64,000 bases of DNA. Origin: Lachnospiraceae bacterium (GTDB lineage Bacteria; Bacillota; Clostridia; Lachnospirales; Lachnospiraceae). The stretch is taken from positions 62,001-126,000 of the forward strand of contig JAILMH010000068.1 in assembly GCA_024692715.1 (NCBI GenBank), in the 5' to 3' direction. The position numbers and the translations under genes are program-made. Within the stretch, counting starts at the first letter, position 1, and every line of letters begins with the position of its first letter. Positions 16,410-25,000 of this stretch are shown in pieces. The notes below the pieces were generated by a model, which saw nothing but the letters and a program-made list of their open reading frames with translations, searched no databases and was not told the origin of the DNA.

Positions 16410-19271
16410 TTACTTTCTTTCTACCTCAACCATCTTATAACACTCTACGCGATCAAGCTCCTGAACCTTATCGAAGCCTTCGAATACAAGACCACACTCA
16501 TATCCTTCCTTAACTTCCTTAACGTCATCCTTGAAACGCTTAAGTGACTTAAGCTCACCTTCGAAGATCTTATCATCACCACGGAAGATACGAACTGAAC
16601 ATCCACGCTCAACCATACCGTCTGTAACGTAAGAACCCGAAATATTACCAATAGCAGATGCCTTGAAGATCTGACGGATCTCTGCATGTCCGATAACTTT
16701 CTCCTCATATACCGGAGCAAGCATACCCTTCATGGCAGCTTCAACATCGTCAATTGCCTGGTAAATAACCTTGTAGAGACGAATATCAACATTTTCTGTA
16801 TCTGCTGTCTGCTTTGCAAGATTATCCGGACGAACATTAAATCCGATGATGATCGCATTTGAAGCAGATGCAAGAATAACATCCGATTCATTGATAGCAC
16901 CAACACCACCATGGATGACCTTAAGAGCAACTTCCTCATTTGAGAGCTTAAGAAGGCTGTTCTTCAATGCTTCGACAGAACCCTGTACATCAGCCTTGAT
17001 GATAACGTTGAATTCCTTCAGCTCACCTTCCTTGATCTGTGAATAAAGATCATCAAGAGACATTCTGTTCTTTGTCTCGTTAAGAAGCTCTTTCTTATGC
17101 TGAGCCTTAAATGTCTCTGCAAAGTTCTTTGCTTCCTTATCTGTTTCAGGTGAAACAAAGATCTCACCTGCATCCGGAACATCATCAAGTCCAAGAATCT
17201 CAGCAGGTGTTGATGGGCCTGCCTCTTTAAGCTGCTTACCATTCTCATCAAGCATAGCTCTTACACGGCCATGGCACTGACCAACTGCGATGAAATCACC
17301 GACTCTGAGTGTACCCTTCTGAACAAGGATAGTTGTGACAGGACCGCGGCCCTTATCAAGTCTTGCCTCGATAACAAGACCTCTTGCCTTACGGTTTGGA
17401 TTAGCCTTAAGTTCAAGCATATCTGCAGAGAGAAGACACATCTCAAGAAGGGTATCGATTCCTTCACCTGTCTTAGCCGAAACAGGAACAAATACTGTTG
17501 ATCCACCCCAGTCCTCAGGGATGAGTTCGTACTCGGCAAGCTCCTGCTTTACTCTGTCGATATTTGCATTAGGCTTATCCATTTTGTTGACTGCAACGAT
17601 GATATCAACACCTGCAGCCTTTGCATGGTTGATAGCTTCTACTGTCTGAGGCATAACACCGTCATCAGCAGCAACTACGAGAATAGCCACATCTGTTGAG
17701 TTGGCACCACGCATACGCATAGCTGTGAATGCTTCATGTCCCGGTGTATCAAGGAAAGTGATCTTCTTACCCTGAATATTTACCACGTAAGCACCGATAG
17801 CCTGTGTAATACCACCAGCCTCTCGATCAGTAACATGTGACTGTCTGATCTTATCAAGAAGTGATGTTTTACCATGATCGACATGACCCATTACACAAAC
17901 TACAGGAGGACGCTTCTGAAGAAGGCTTTCATCCTCTTCCTCTTCCTTAAGAAGCTCTGCGATAACGTCAACCTTCTTTTCATGCTCACAAAGGATCTCA
18001 TATCCAAGAGCGATTTCCTCAGCCTCTTCATAAGAAATCTCTGTATTAAGAGTAACTACCTTTCCTTCGAGGAAAAGCTTCTTAATGATAACTGAAGGCT
18101 GCATCTTCATGTGATCAGCAAGCTCTCTGATAGTAAGTTCATCAGGAATTGTGATTACCTTGATCTGCTCCTCAGGCTCCTTTGCAACCGGTGCAGGCTT
18201 GTGGAAGCCATGTGGATTGAACTTCTTGCTCTTTTCCTCCATGGAATTCTCGTAATTCTGCTCTTTTCTCTTTCGAGCCTCGCTCTGTTTCCAGCGATCC
18301 TGTCCTCTGCGGTTTCCGCCTTCTTTTCCTGTTGGTGCAGGTGCAGCGCTCTGGCCAAAGTTTCCGCGGCCTCCCTGGTTCTGGTTGTTGGAACCCGGTC
18401 TGCCGTTTCCTCTGTTAAAGTTTGAATTATTGCCACCATTGCCAAAGCTGCGGCCGCCACGTGAATCAGACGATCCATTTCTGTTGAAATTTCCTCTATT
18501 CTGTCCCTGATTGTTGCGTCCATTGCCATTGTTGTATCTTCCGCCACGGTCGTTATTGCGGTCATTGTTTCGGCCATTATTTCTATCGCCGCGGTTCTGA
18601 CCTCCGTTTCCGTTTCTTTCAGCAGACGCTGCACGCTGTGCTCTTGCAGCCTCACGTTCTTTCTTAAGCTTTTCCATATTGGCAAATACATTACCAATAA
18701 CTCTTGCGCCTGTGCTCTGAGTTTCTGTTTCAGCAGGCTTTTCCTTCTTAACTTCAGCAGTCTCAGTCTTAACTTCCTCTGCCTTCTTTACAGGCTGCTC
18801 TTCAACCTTCTTCTCAGTTTTTTCGAATGCTTCAGGTGAAGCAACCTCTGTGTGCTTAAAAGTCTTCTTTTTAGGCTTATCGTCTTCTATCTTACCATTT
18901 GTAATTTTTACAACCTGTCGATTTCCCTGACGTCCGCGTCCGGAATTGTTTGTTGCAAAAATGATATTGTGTTTACTCTTTTTCTGTGCCTTTACTTCTG
19001 TATCTTTTACTTCTGTTTTCGCTTCAGGCTTTGCGGTATACTTCTGCTCCGTACTTTTCTCCTCCGTATTACTATTACTGCTATTTTGACTACTTGAGCC
19101 AGTATCATATTTATCTCGAACCATTTTAATATAGTTATCGTCTATGGAAGACATGTGACTGCTAACATCGGCTCCATTTTCTTTAAGGAATTCAACAACA
19201 TCCTTATTGCTGACGGTAATCCCCTTATCCTTAAGTTCTTTCGTAATTTTCATTATCTGCATTTTAGCCAT
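16410..19271 (-). CDS. infB: Translation initiation factor IF-2
   Basis: A 953-residue GTPase that delivers fMet-tRNA to the ribosome. The N-terminal IF2_N domain is at 1-55. A Lys/Glu-rich stretch runs to about 215, followed by a long Asn/Gly/Arg-rich linker at about 219-325 with many RGG and NRG steps. A second IF2_N-like domain is near 370-425. The G domain starts with GHVDHGKT at 462-469, then LDTPGHEAF and [11 protein letters not shown]-terminal domains II-IV follow. The low-complexity linker explains the length and its high GC content. Confidence 0.98.
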   Translation of the reverse strand: MAKMQIMKITKELKDKGITVSNKDVVEFLKENGADVSSHMSSIDDNYIKMVRDKYDTGSSSQNSSNSNTEEKSTEQKYTAKPEAKTEVKDTEVKAQKKSKHNIIFATNNSGRGRQGNRQVVKITNGKIEDDKPKKKTFKHTEVASPEAFEKTEKKVEEQPVKKAEEVKTETAEVKKEKPAETETQSTGARVIGNVFANMEKLKKEREAARAQRAASAERNGNGGQNRGDRNNGRNNDRNNDRGGRYNNGNGRNNQGQNRGNFNRNGSSDSRGGRSFGNGGNNSNFNRGNGRPGSNNQNQGGRGNFGQSAAPAPTGKEGGNRRGQDRWKQSEARKRKEQNYENSMEEKSKKFNPHGFHKPAPVAKEPEEQIKVITIPDELTIRELADHMKMQPSVIIKKLFLEGKVVTLNTEISYEEAEEIALGYEILCEHEKKVDVIAELLKEEEEDESLLQKRPPVVCVMGHVDHGKTSLLDKIRQSHVTDREAGGITQAIGAYVVNIQGKKITFLDTPGHEAFTAMRMRGANSTDVAILVVAADDGVMPQTVEAINHAKAAGVDIIVAVNKMDKPNANIDRVKQELAEYELIPEDWGGSTVFVPVSAKTGEGIDTLLEMCLLSADMLELKANPNRKARGLVIEARLDKGRGPVTTILVQKGTLRVGDFIAVGQCHGRVRAMLDENGKQLKEAGPSTPAEILGLDDVPDAGEIFVSPETDKEAKNFAETFKAQHKKELLNETKNRMSLDDLYSQIKEGELKEFNVIIKADVQGSVEALKNSLLKLSNEEVALKVIHGGVGAINESDVILASASNAIIIGFNVRPDNLAKQTADTENVDIRLYKVIYQAIDDVEAAMKGMLAPVYEEKVIGHAEIRQIFKASAIGNISGSYVTDGMVERGCSVRIFRGDDKIFEGELKSLKRFKDDVKEVKEGYECGLVFEGFDKVQELDRVECYKMVEVERK

Positions 19272-19275
19272 TCAG

Positions 19276-19581
19276 TCACTCCTCCAGACGTTCCATAATC
19301 GTTTTCGCAAAACCTTCATCTTCCACAGCGATACAGACACGGAATTCCTTGCCAATAGCTGCTCCAAGCGTTTCGCCGGTTCCATAAAAACGAATCGGTA
19401 TCTTATAAAATTTACACTTATCACTAAATTTCTTTCTTGTATTTGCAGACGCATCTGTGGCTACTATCACAAGTGAAGGTTTAGCGGCCTTGACCGACTT
19501 CTCCACCGAAAATTCACCACTGCAGATCTTACCTGCGCGCGTCGCGAGTCCAAGTAAAGAAAGTACCTTATCTGATATCAA
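19276..19581 (-). CDS. ylxQ: L7Ae-family RNA-binding protein YlxQ
   Basis: About 101 residues with the L7Ae/L30e fold: VLSLLGLATRAGKICSGEF, then VKAAKPSLVIVATDAS and GKEFRVCIAVEDEGFAKTI. The protein binds kink-turn type RNA in related bacteria and sits between ylxR and infB as usual. I chose a TTG start at 19581, 10 bases after GAGGAG. A longer in-frame reading from 19650 would overlap ylxR by 83 bp and exceed family length. Confidence 0.85.
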   Translation of the reverse strand: MISDKVLSLLGLATRAGKICSGEFSVEKSVKAAKPSLVIVATDASANTRKKFSDKCKFYKIPIRFYGTGETLGAAIGKEFRVCIAVEDEGFAKTIMERLEE

Positions 19582-19858
19582 GCTTTCCAAACTCCTCACG
19601 CAGGCTGTTCCGGGCTTCATCAGAAACCGTACATCCAAAAGACCTTTCAAGTCCTCTGCGTTCGATTGCTTTCTTTAAGCACTCCGGATCAAGGCACACA
19701 TAAGCGCCCCTCCCGGCTGCATGACCAGACAGATCAAATTTAATCTCTCCGTCTTTATTTTTAACGATCCTCACAAGACCGCTCTTATCTTTTGAAACAC
19801 CGCATCCCACGCAGCGTCTCATGACTTCGTGCCCGGAAGCCTTTTTATCACTCTTCAT
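19568..19858 (-). CDS. ylxR: RNase P modulator RnpM (YlxR)
   Basis: A 96-residue member of the YlxR family. The conserved RRCVGCGVSKDKSGLVRIV and GRGAYVCLDPECLKKAI motifs are present, with paired cysteines. The B. subtilis protein binds RNase P RNA and modulates its activity (established for that family). It overlaps nusA by 11 bp and ylxQ by about 14 bp, so translation is coupled. Confidence 0.94.
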   Translation of the reverse strand: MKSDKKASGHEVMRRCVGCGVSKDKSGLVRIVKNKDGEIKFDLSGHAAGRGAYVCLDPECLKKAIERRGLERSFGCTVSDEARNSLREEFGKLDIR

Positions 19859-21074
19859 CTGAAACCTGTTCTTCGGATTCTACTGTATCCTCAATAATTT
19901 CATCGACATTTTCATCAACAACAGCATCTTCATCCTGCTCTGCTGCTGAATCTTCCTCTTCATCCATAAGATAATCTTCCATACGGAATCCAGGAGCATC
20001 TTTAGCCTGTGTCTCAGACTTAATATCGATCTTAAATCCTGTAAGTCTTGCCGCAAGACGAGCATTCTGACCTTCCTTACCAATGGCAAGTGAAAGCTGA
20101 TAATCAGGTACGACCACCTTAGCTGTTCTTGCATCACCATCTACTATTACAGATACTACCTTTGCAGGAGAAAGTGCATTCTCAATAAAGATAGCAGGAT
20201 TTTCATCCCAATCGATGACATCGATCTTTTCTCCGCCAAGCTCTTCCACGATAGCATTTACTCGTGAACCATTCATACCTACACAGGCACCGACAGCATC
20301 TACATCTGAGTTATTACTCCATACAGCCATCTTTGTTCTTGAACCTGCTTCACGTGAGATCTCCTTGATCTCAACTGTACCATCAGCAACCTCAGCAACT
20401 TCATTTTCAAAAAGTCTTCTTACGAGTTCCGGATGTGTACGGCTTACAAGGATCTTAGGTCCGCGTGTTGTACTCTTAACCTCAAGTACATAGACCTTTA
20501 CTCTGTCATTGGCATGAAGCTCTTCTGTTTTGATCTGTTCATTCTCAGAAAGAAGTGCATCTGCATGACCAAGATTGATGCTGATGTTTCTGCCCATGAA
20601 TCTCTGAACTGTTCCGGTAACAACATCATGTTCCTTCTCAATGAATTCATTATAAACAGAATTTCTCTCTTCCTCGCGGATCTTCTGCAGAATCACATTC
20701 TTGGCATTCTGTGTAGCGATTCTTCCAAATTCTCTGCTGTTGAGATCACATTTAACAATACTTCCAATTGAAGCTGCTGCATCATACTTTGCAGCCTCCT
20801 CAAGCAGAACCTCGTTAAGAGGATCTGCAACCTCTTCAACAACAGTCTTCTCTGCATAGAGATGATACTGACATGTCTCACGATCCATTACGCAGTGAAT
20901 ATTATCAGCCTTTCCAAAATTATTCTTGCATGCTGTCATAAGAGAATTCTCTATCGCATCAAGAAGTGTCTCTCTACTGATTGATTTCTCCTTAACAAGA
21001 AACTCAATAGCTTCAAGAAGTTCGTTTTTTGTTTCTATTTTTGAAGTCTTAGCTGACTTCTTTTTTGCTGGCAT
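19848..21074 (-). CDS. nusA: Transcription termination/antitermination factor NusA
   Basis: A 408-residue RNA polymerase-associated factor. The N-terminal polymerase-binding domain, an S1 domain ([18 protein letters not shown]) and two KH domains ([27 protein letters not shown] split over the first, [23 protein letters not shown] in the second) are visible. A highly acidic tail of about 45 residues follows [10 protein letters not shown]. The ATG shares its first base with the rimP stop codon (TAATG), so translation is coupled. Confidence 0.97.
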   Translation of the reverse strand: MPAKKKSAKTSKIETKNELLEAIEFLVKEKSISRETLLDAIENSLMTACKNNFGKADNIHCVMDRETCQYHLYAEKTVVEEVADPLNEVLLEEAAKYDAAASIGSIVKCDLNSREFGRIATQNAKNVILQKIREEERNSVYNEFIEKEHDVVTGTVQRFMGRNISINLGHADALLSENEQIKTEELHANDRVKVYVLEVKSTTRGPKILVSRTHPELVRRLFENEVAEVADGTVEIKEISREAGSRTKMAVWSNNSDVDAVGACVGMNGSRVNAIVEELGGEKIDVIDWDENPAIFIENALSPAKVVSVIVDGDARTAKVVVPDYQLSLAIGKEGQNARLAARLTGFKIDIKSETQAKDAPGFRMEDYLMDEEEDSAAEQDEDAVVDENVDEIIEDTVESEEQVSDEE

Positions 21075-21361
21075 TATTCTGTATCTCCTTTCACGTTTGG
21101 CTCTTCCATAAATCCGGGAGAGCTTATCTCCATTGTATAAGCATCTTCAATATAATCTTCACGGTCGAGCAGCTTACTTGCCCTGCGGCTCACAAGAACG
21201 CAGTCATCAATTGTGATTCCCTCCGGCTTATCAATATAAGCTCTCAAAAAATAATTGCCGTTTTCTTTAACATATTCCGTTCTGATAAGCTCAAAGCCAT
21301 ACTCATCTACGACCGGCTTAATGAGATCTGCGAACTTTTTTGCAATAGCAGTGTTATCCAC
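21074..21361 (-). CDS. rimP: Ribosome maturation factor RimP, N-terminal domain only
   Basis: About 95 residues, against roughly 150 for the family. The N-terminal domain is intact (LIKPVVDEYGFELIRTEYVKE, YFLRAYIDKPEGITIDDCVLVSR, DAYTMEISSPG). The protein then ends with FMEEPNVKGDTE, where others continue into the SH3-like C-terminal domain. nusA starts at the stop codon, so no downstream remnant of that domain can exist. The GTG start at 21361, 5 bases after GGAGG, is preferred over upstream codons inside the leader terminator. RimP helps assemble the 30S subunit; a one-domain form may be altered in function. Confidence 0.85.
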   Translation of the reverse strand: MDNTAIAKKFADLIKPVVDEYGFELIRTEYVKENGNYFLRAYIDKPEGITIDDCVLVSRRASKLLDREDYIEDAYTMEISSPGFMEEPNVKGDTE

Positions 21362-21389
21362 TCGTGCCTCCAAATATACTTTTTTGCAT

Positions 21390-21416
21390 AAAAAATGTGG
21401 ACTCTTTCGAGCCCAC
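21390..21416 (-). terminator. Leader terminator (attenuator) of the rimP-nusA-infB operon
   Basis: On the minus strand GTGGGCTC, a GAAA tetraloop and GAGTCCAC form an 8-bp stem (one G-U), followed by six T. It lies between promoter and first gene, about 12 nt into the transcript, so most initiations could end here unless antitermination occurs. Confidence 0.8.
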
Positions 21417-21434
21417 TTCAACGTTACATAACAT

Positions 21435-21463
21435 AATATAGCATCTATTATTAGTAACGTCAA
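21435..21463 (-). promoter_or_regulatory. Promoter of the rimP-nusA-infB operon
   Basis: On the minus strand TTGACG (21458-21463), a 17-bp spacer and TATATT (21435-21440). ACGTTAC at 21421-21427 and GTAACGT at 21454-21460 form an inverted repeat bracketing the promoter. Confidence 0.85.
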
Positions 21464-21546
21464 GTTTTAAAATCCCGACAAAGTGGCTCATTTAGCGCAT
21501 TCTTTAATCTTTTTTCAATTTTTTTTAATTTTTTCGAAAAAAATGC

Positions 21547-21575
21547 TTGCATTTTGTTATCCGTGGTAGTATAGT
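21547..21575 (+). promoter_or_regulatory. Promoter of the tRNA-Glu cluster
   Basis: TTGCAT (21547-21552), a 17-bp spacer and TATAGT (21570-21575), preceded by a T-rich and A-rich stretch that could act as an UP element. It is divergent from the nusA operon promoter. Confidence 0.75.
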
Positions 21576-21616
21576 ATCACTTGTCTGCGGCGAACGACAC
21601 AGACACAAATAACTAA

Positions 21617-21688
21617 GGCTCGTTGGTCAAGCGGTTAAGACGCTGCCCTCTCACGGCAGAATCAGCGGTTCGATTCCGCTACGAGCTA
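21617..21688 (+). tRNA. tRNA-Glu (CTC), copy 1
   Basis: A 72-nt cloverleaf. The acceptor GGCTCGT pairs with ACGAGCT with a G1-U72 wobble and discriminator A. The anticodon stem CTGCC/GGCAG holds the loop CTCTCAC with anticodon CTC. The T arm is GCGGTTCGATTCCGC. No CCA is encoded. Confidence 0.97.
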
Positions 21689-21734
21689 CTTGGATCATAA
21701 AATGATTCATTAATAATTTAATAAACATGATTAT

Positions 21735-21806
21735 GGCTCGTTGGTCAAGCGGTTAAGACGCTGCCCTCTCACGGCAGAATCAGCGGTTCGATTCCGCTAC
21801 GAGCTA
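21735..21806 (+). tRNA. tRNA-Glu (CTC), copy 2
   Basis: Identical in sequence to the copy at 21617. The 46-nt spacer before it resembles the next spacer, showing that the whole unit of about 118 bp was duplicated. Confidence 0.97.
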
Positions 21807-21853
21807 CTTGAATCAATCAAATGATTCATGAATAATTGAACACACATAATCAT

Positions 21854-21925
21854 GGCTCGTTGGTCAAGCGGTTAAGACGCTGCCCTCTCACGGCAGAATC
21901 AGCGGTTCGATTCCGCTACGAGCTA
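21854..21925 (+). tRNA. tRNA-Glu (CTC), copy 3
   Basis: Identical to the two preceding copies and followed within 4 bases by the terminator of the cluster. Confidence 0.97.
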
Positions 21926-21928
21926 CTT

Positions 21929-21956
21929 AAAACCGGAAGTTTTCTTCCGGTTTTTT
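21929..21956 (+). terminator. Terminator of the tRNA-Glu cluster
   Basis: An 11-bp perfect stem AAAACCGGAAG with its complement, a TTTT loop and a T run. Confidence 0.93.
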
Positions 21957-21990
21957 GTTGTATAAAATATTATCACTTTATAAAATAAAA

Positions 21991-22023
21991 GAAGCATATC
22001 CTCTAACCAAAAGGATATGCTTC
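21991..22023 (-). terminator. Terminator of polC
   Basis: A 12-bp perfect stem, GAAGCATATCCT and its complement, with a 9-base loop. The minus strand continues TTTTATTTTATA. Confidence 0.93.
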
Positions 22024-22051
22024 CTTATTTATAACTATTATACATCCTGGC

Positions 22052-25000
22052 TTACATCATCAGATCAAATATCGATAACTGATTTGAATCCGGTATATCT
22101 CCAAGCAATCCAAGATCTTTAAGCTTCTTTGCAACATTTTCTGAGCAGCCTGTCCTTACACAGAAATCATCTACAGAAAGGAACGGTCCATCATCTGCCG
22201 CAAGAGCTATCGCATTTGCCAGTGCATCTGCCGCTTTTCCACCAAGTCCATCAACCGAAGAAAGCGGCGGCATTATGGTTTTATCACTTGCCTGTCTGAA
22301 ATATTTAGCATCAGCTTTATTTATATCAATCTTTTCAAAGCCAAAGCCCCTGGCATACATTTCCTGTACCAGACGCATATCTCTGATCGCATCCAATTCA
22401 GTAGCCGTCATCCTGTTTTTACCGACTTCCTTCATTTTATCCTGAAGTACTTTAAGTGTTTCATCCAGTCTTCCACGGCCCTGACACATTGTCTCATAGT
22501 CGATCTTACTTGCTCTTATCGAAAAGAAAGCCGAATAATATGCCAGCGGTTTATATACCTTAAACCACGCAACTCGCCATGCCATCATAACGTACGCAGC
22601 CGCATGTGCCTTAGGGAACATGTACTTGATCTTAAGACAGGATTCGATATACCAGTCCGGTACATCGTTTGCAAGCATTGCCTCTTTCATCTCAGGCTTA
22701 AGGCCTTTACCCTTTCGAACTGATTCCATTGTCTTAAATGAAAGTGCAGGGTCCATACCCTTTGCTATCAGATATATCATGATATCATCTCGACAACAGA
22801 TACATTCAGCCAGCTTAAGTCCCTTTTCTTTAATAAGAAGTTCTGCATTTCCCGCATAAACATCTGTACCATGTGAAAGTCCTGAAATCCTTATAAGATC
22901 GGAAAAGGATACCGGCTTCGTATCCAAAAGCATCTGTATGGCAAAGTCCGTTCCATACTCAGGTATTCCAAGCGTACCGGTCTTACATCCTCCTATATCT
23001 TCAGGGGTGATTCCAAGTGCCTCGGTATTGGTAAACAGTGACATTACTTTTTTATCATCCAGCGGTATTGCTATAGGATCAACGTCTGTGGCATCCTGCA
23101 GGAATTTTATCATCGTAGGATCATCATGACCGAGAATATCAAGCTTAAGCAGATTATGGTCAATCGAGTGATATTCAAAGTGAGTCGTGATTATCGGAGT
23201 TGTCATATCATTTGCAGGGTGCTGTATCGGAGTAAATGAATATATTTCCTCTCCTCTCGGCATAACAACAATTCCGCCCGGATGCTGACCTGTTGTACGA
23301 AGTACACCTTCACATCCGTGAGCCAGTCTTTCCATCTCAGCTCTTCGCTTATGAATTCCTTTTTCCTCGCAATATTTAAGAACATATCCATAAGCTGTTT
23401 TCTCAGCCATTGTACCTATAGTTCCCGCACGGAATGTCTGGCCTGCTCCAAAAATTACCTCAGTATATTTATGCGCCTTGGACTGATAATCACCCGAGAA
23501 ATTAAGGTCAATATCCGGCTCCTTGTCTCCCGAGAATCCAAGGAAAGTTTCAAACGGAATATCAAATCCTGTCTTTCCAAGCTTTTCACCGCATCTCGGA
23601 CATATAGCATCCGGCATATCACAGCCCGACATGCCTCGTTTCTGGAAGTCCTTTACAACCTCTGAATCAAAGTCATAGTAATGACACTTAGGACACAGAT
23701 AATGTGCCGGAAGTGAATTAACCTCTGTTATTCCTGCCATATTTGCGACAAATGAAGAACCTACAGATCCTCGAGAACCTACCAGATATCCATCTTCGAC
23801 CGATTTCCAAACAAGCTTCTGCGCAATAACATACATAACCGCATAACCATTACCTATAATTGATTTAAGCTCGATCTCAAGTCTGTCCGAAACTTGATGC
23901 GGTAGGTCCTCACCATACAGTTCCTTAGCCTTCTCATAGCAGATATCTCTAAGAGTCTGATCAGAATTTTCAATTACAGGCGGAGCCTTATCCGGACGTA
24001 CAGGGGTTATCTTGTCGATCATATCTGCAATAAGATTGGTGTTTGTTATAACCACCTCTCTTGCCTTCTCTTCTCCAAGATACATAAATTCATTCAGCAT
24101 CTCGTCTGTAGTCCTGAGATATAGCGGAGGCTGATCGTCAGCATCATCAAAGCCCTTTCCGGCCATAACTATCCGGCGGTAAACCTCATCTGCCGGATCA
24201 AGAAAATGCACATCACAGGTTGCTACAACAGGCTTATTAAACTGCTCTCCCAACGCGACTATCTTACGATTTACATTTCTAAGGTCTTCCTCAGATTCAT
24301 AGACTGCCTCTTTTTTACCTGAAGCCTTCAGCAGGAATTCATTATTTCCTATAGGCTGAATTTCCAGATAATCATAAAAATTTACAATACGGGCTATTTT
24401 ATCTTCTGAACTTGAACGCTCGATTGCCTGATAAAGCTCTCCTGCCTCACACGCACTTCCGACAATAAGTCCTTCTCTATACTTATTTAATATACTCTTT
24501 GGAATTCTGGGCCGTCTCCTGTAGTAAGTCAGGTACGACATCGAAACCAATCTGTATAGATTGACACGTCCGATCTCGTTTTTTGCCAGGATGATAACAT
24601 GATACATCGGAAGATTCATGATCATGTCCGTCGTGATCTCATTTGCCGCTGCCATATTTTCAAAATTTTCGTAGCCGGCATCTTTGGCCTTTTCTTCAAG
24701 CTTTACAAAAATCTCCGCTGTACACCCGGCATCATCAACAGCTCTATGATGATTTTCAAGCGAAACATCCAGCTCTTTGGCAACCTGATCAAGCTTAAAA
24801 TGAGCAAGATTATGCAGGAACATTCTTGCCATTTCCACTGTATCAACAACAAATTTATCAAAGGAAAGTCCCAGATCTCTTGCATTCTTTGCAATAAATG
24901 TCGTATCAAACTCAGCATTATGCGCAACTACATGAGCTCCTTCACAGAACTTAAGAAATCCCGGAAGCACTTCCGCTATATTTCCGGCTCCGCTGACCAT

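Noticed and set aside
18155-18697. 180-codon open frame overlapping infB on the same strand
   Set aside because: It is a frame-shifted reading of the RG/N-rich IF-2 linker, rich in Arg and Thr, with no ribosome binding site.
21617-21925. Three regularly spaced identical sequences resembling a CRISPR array
   Set aside because: Each repeat folds as tRNA-Glu and the spacers resemble one another, which rules out an array.
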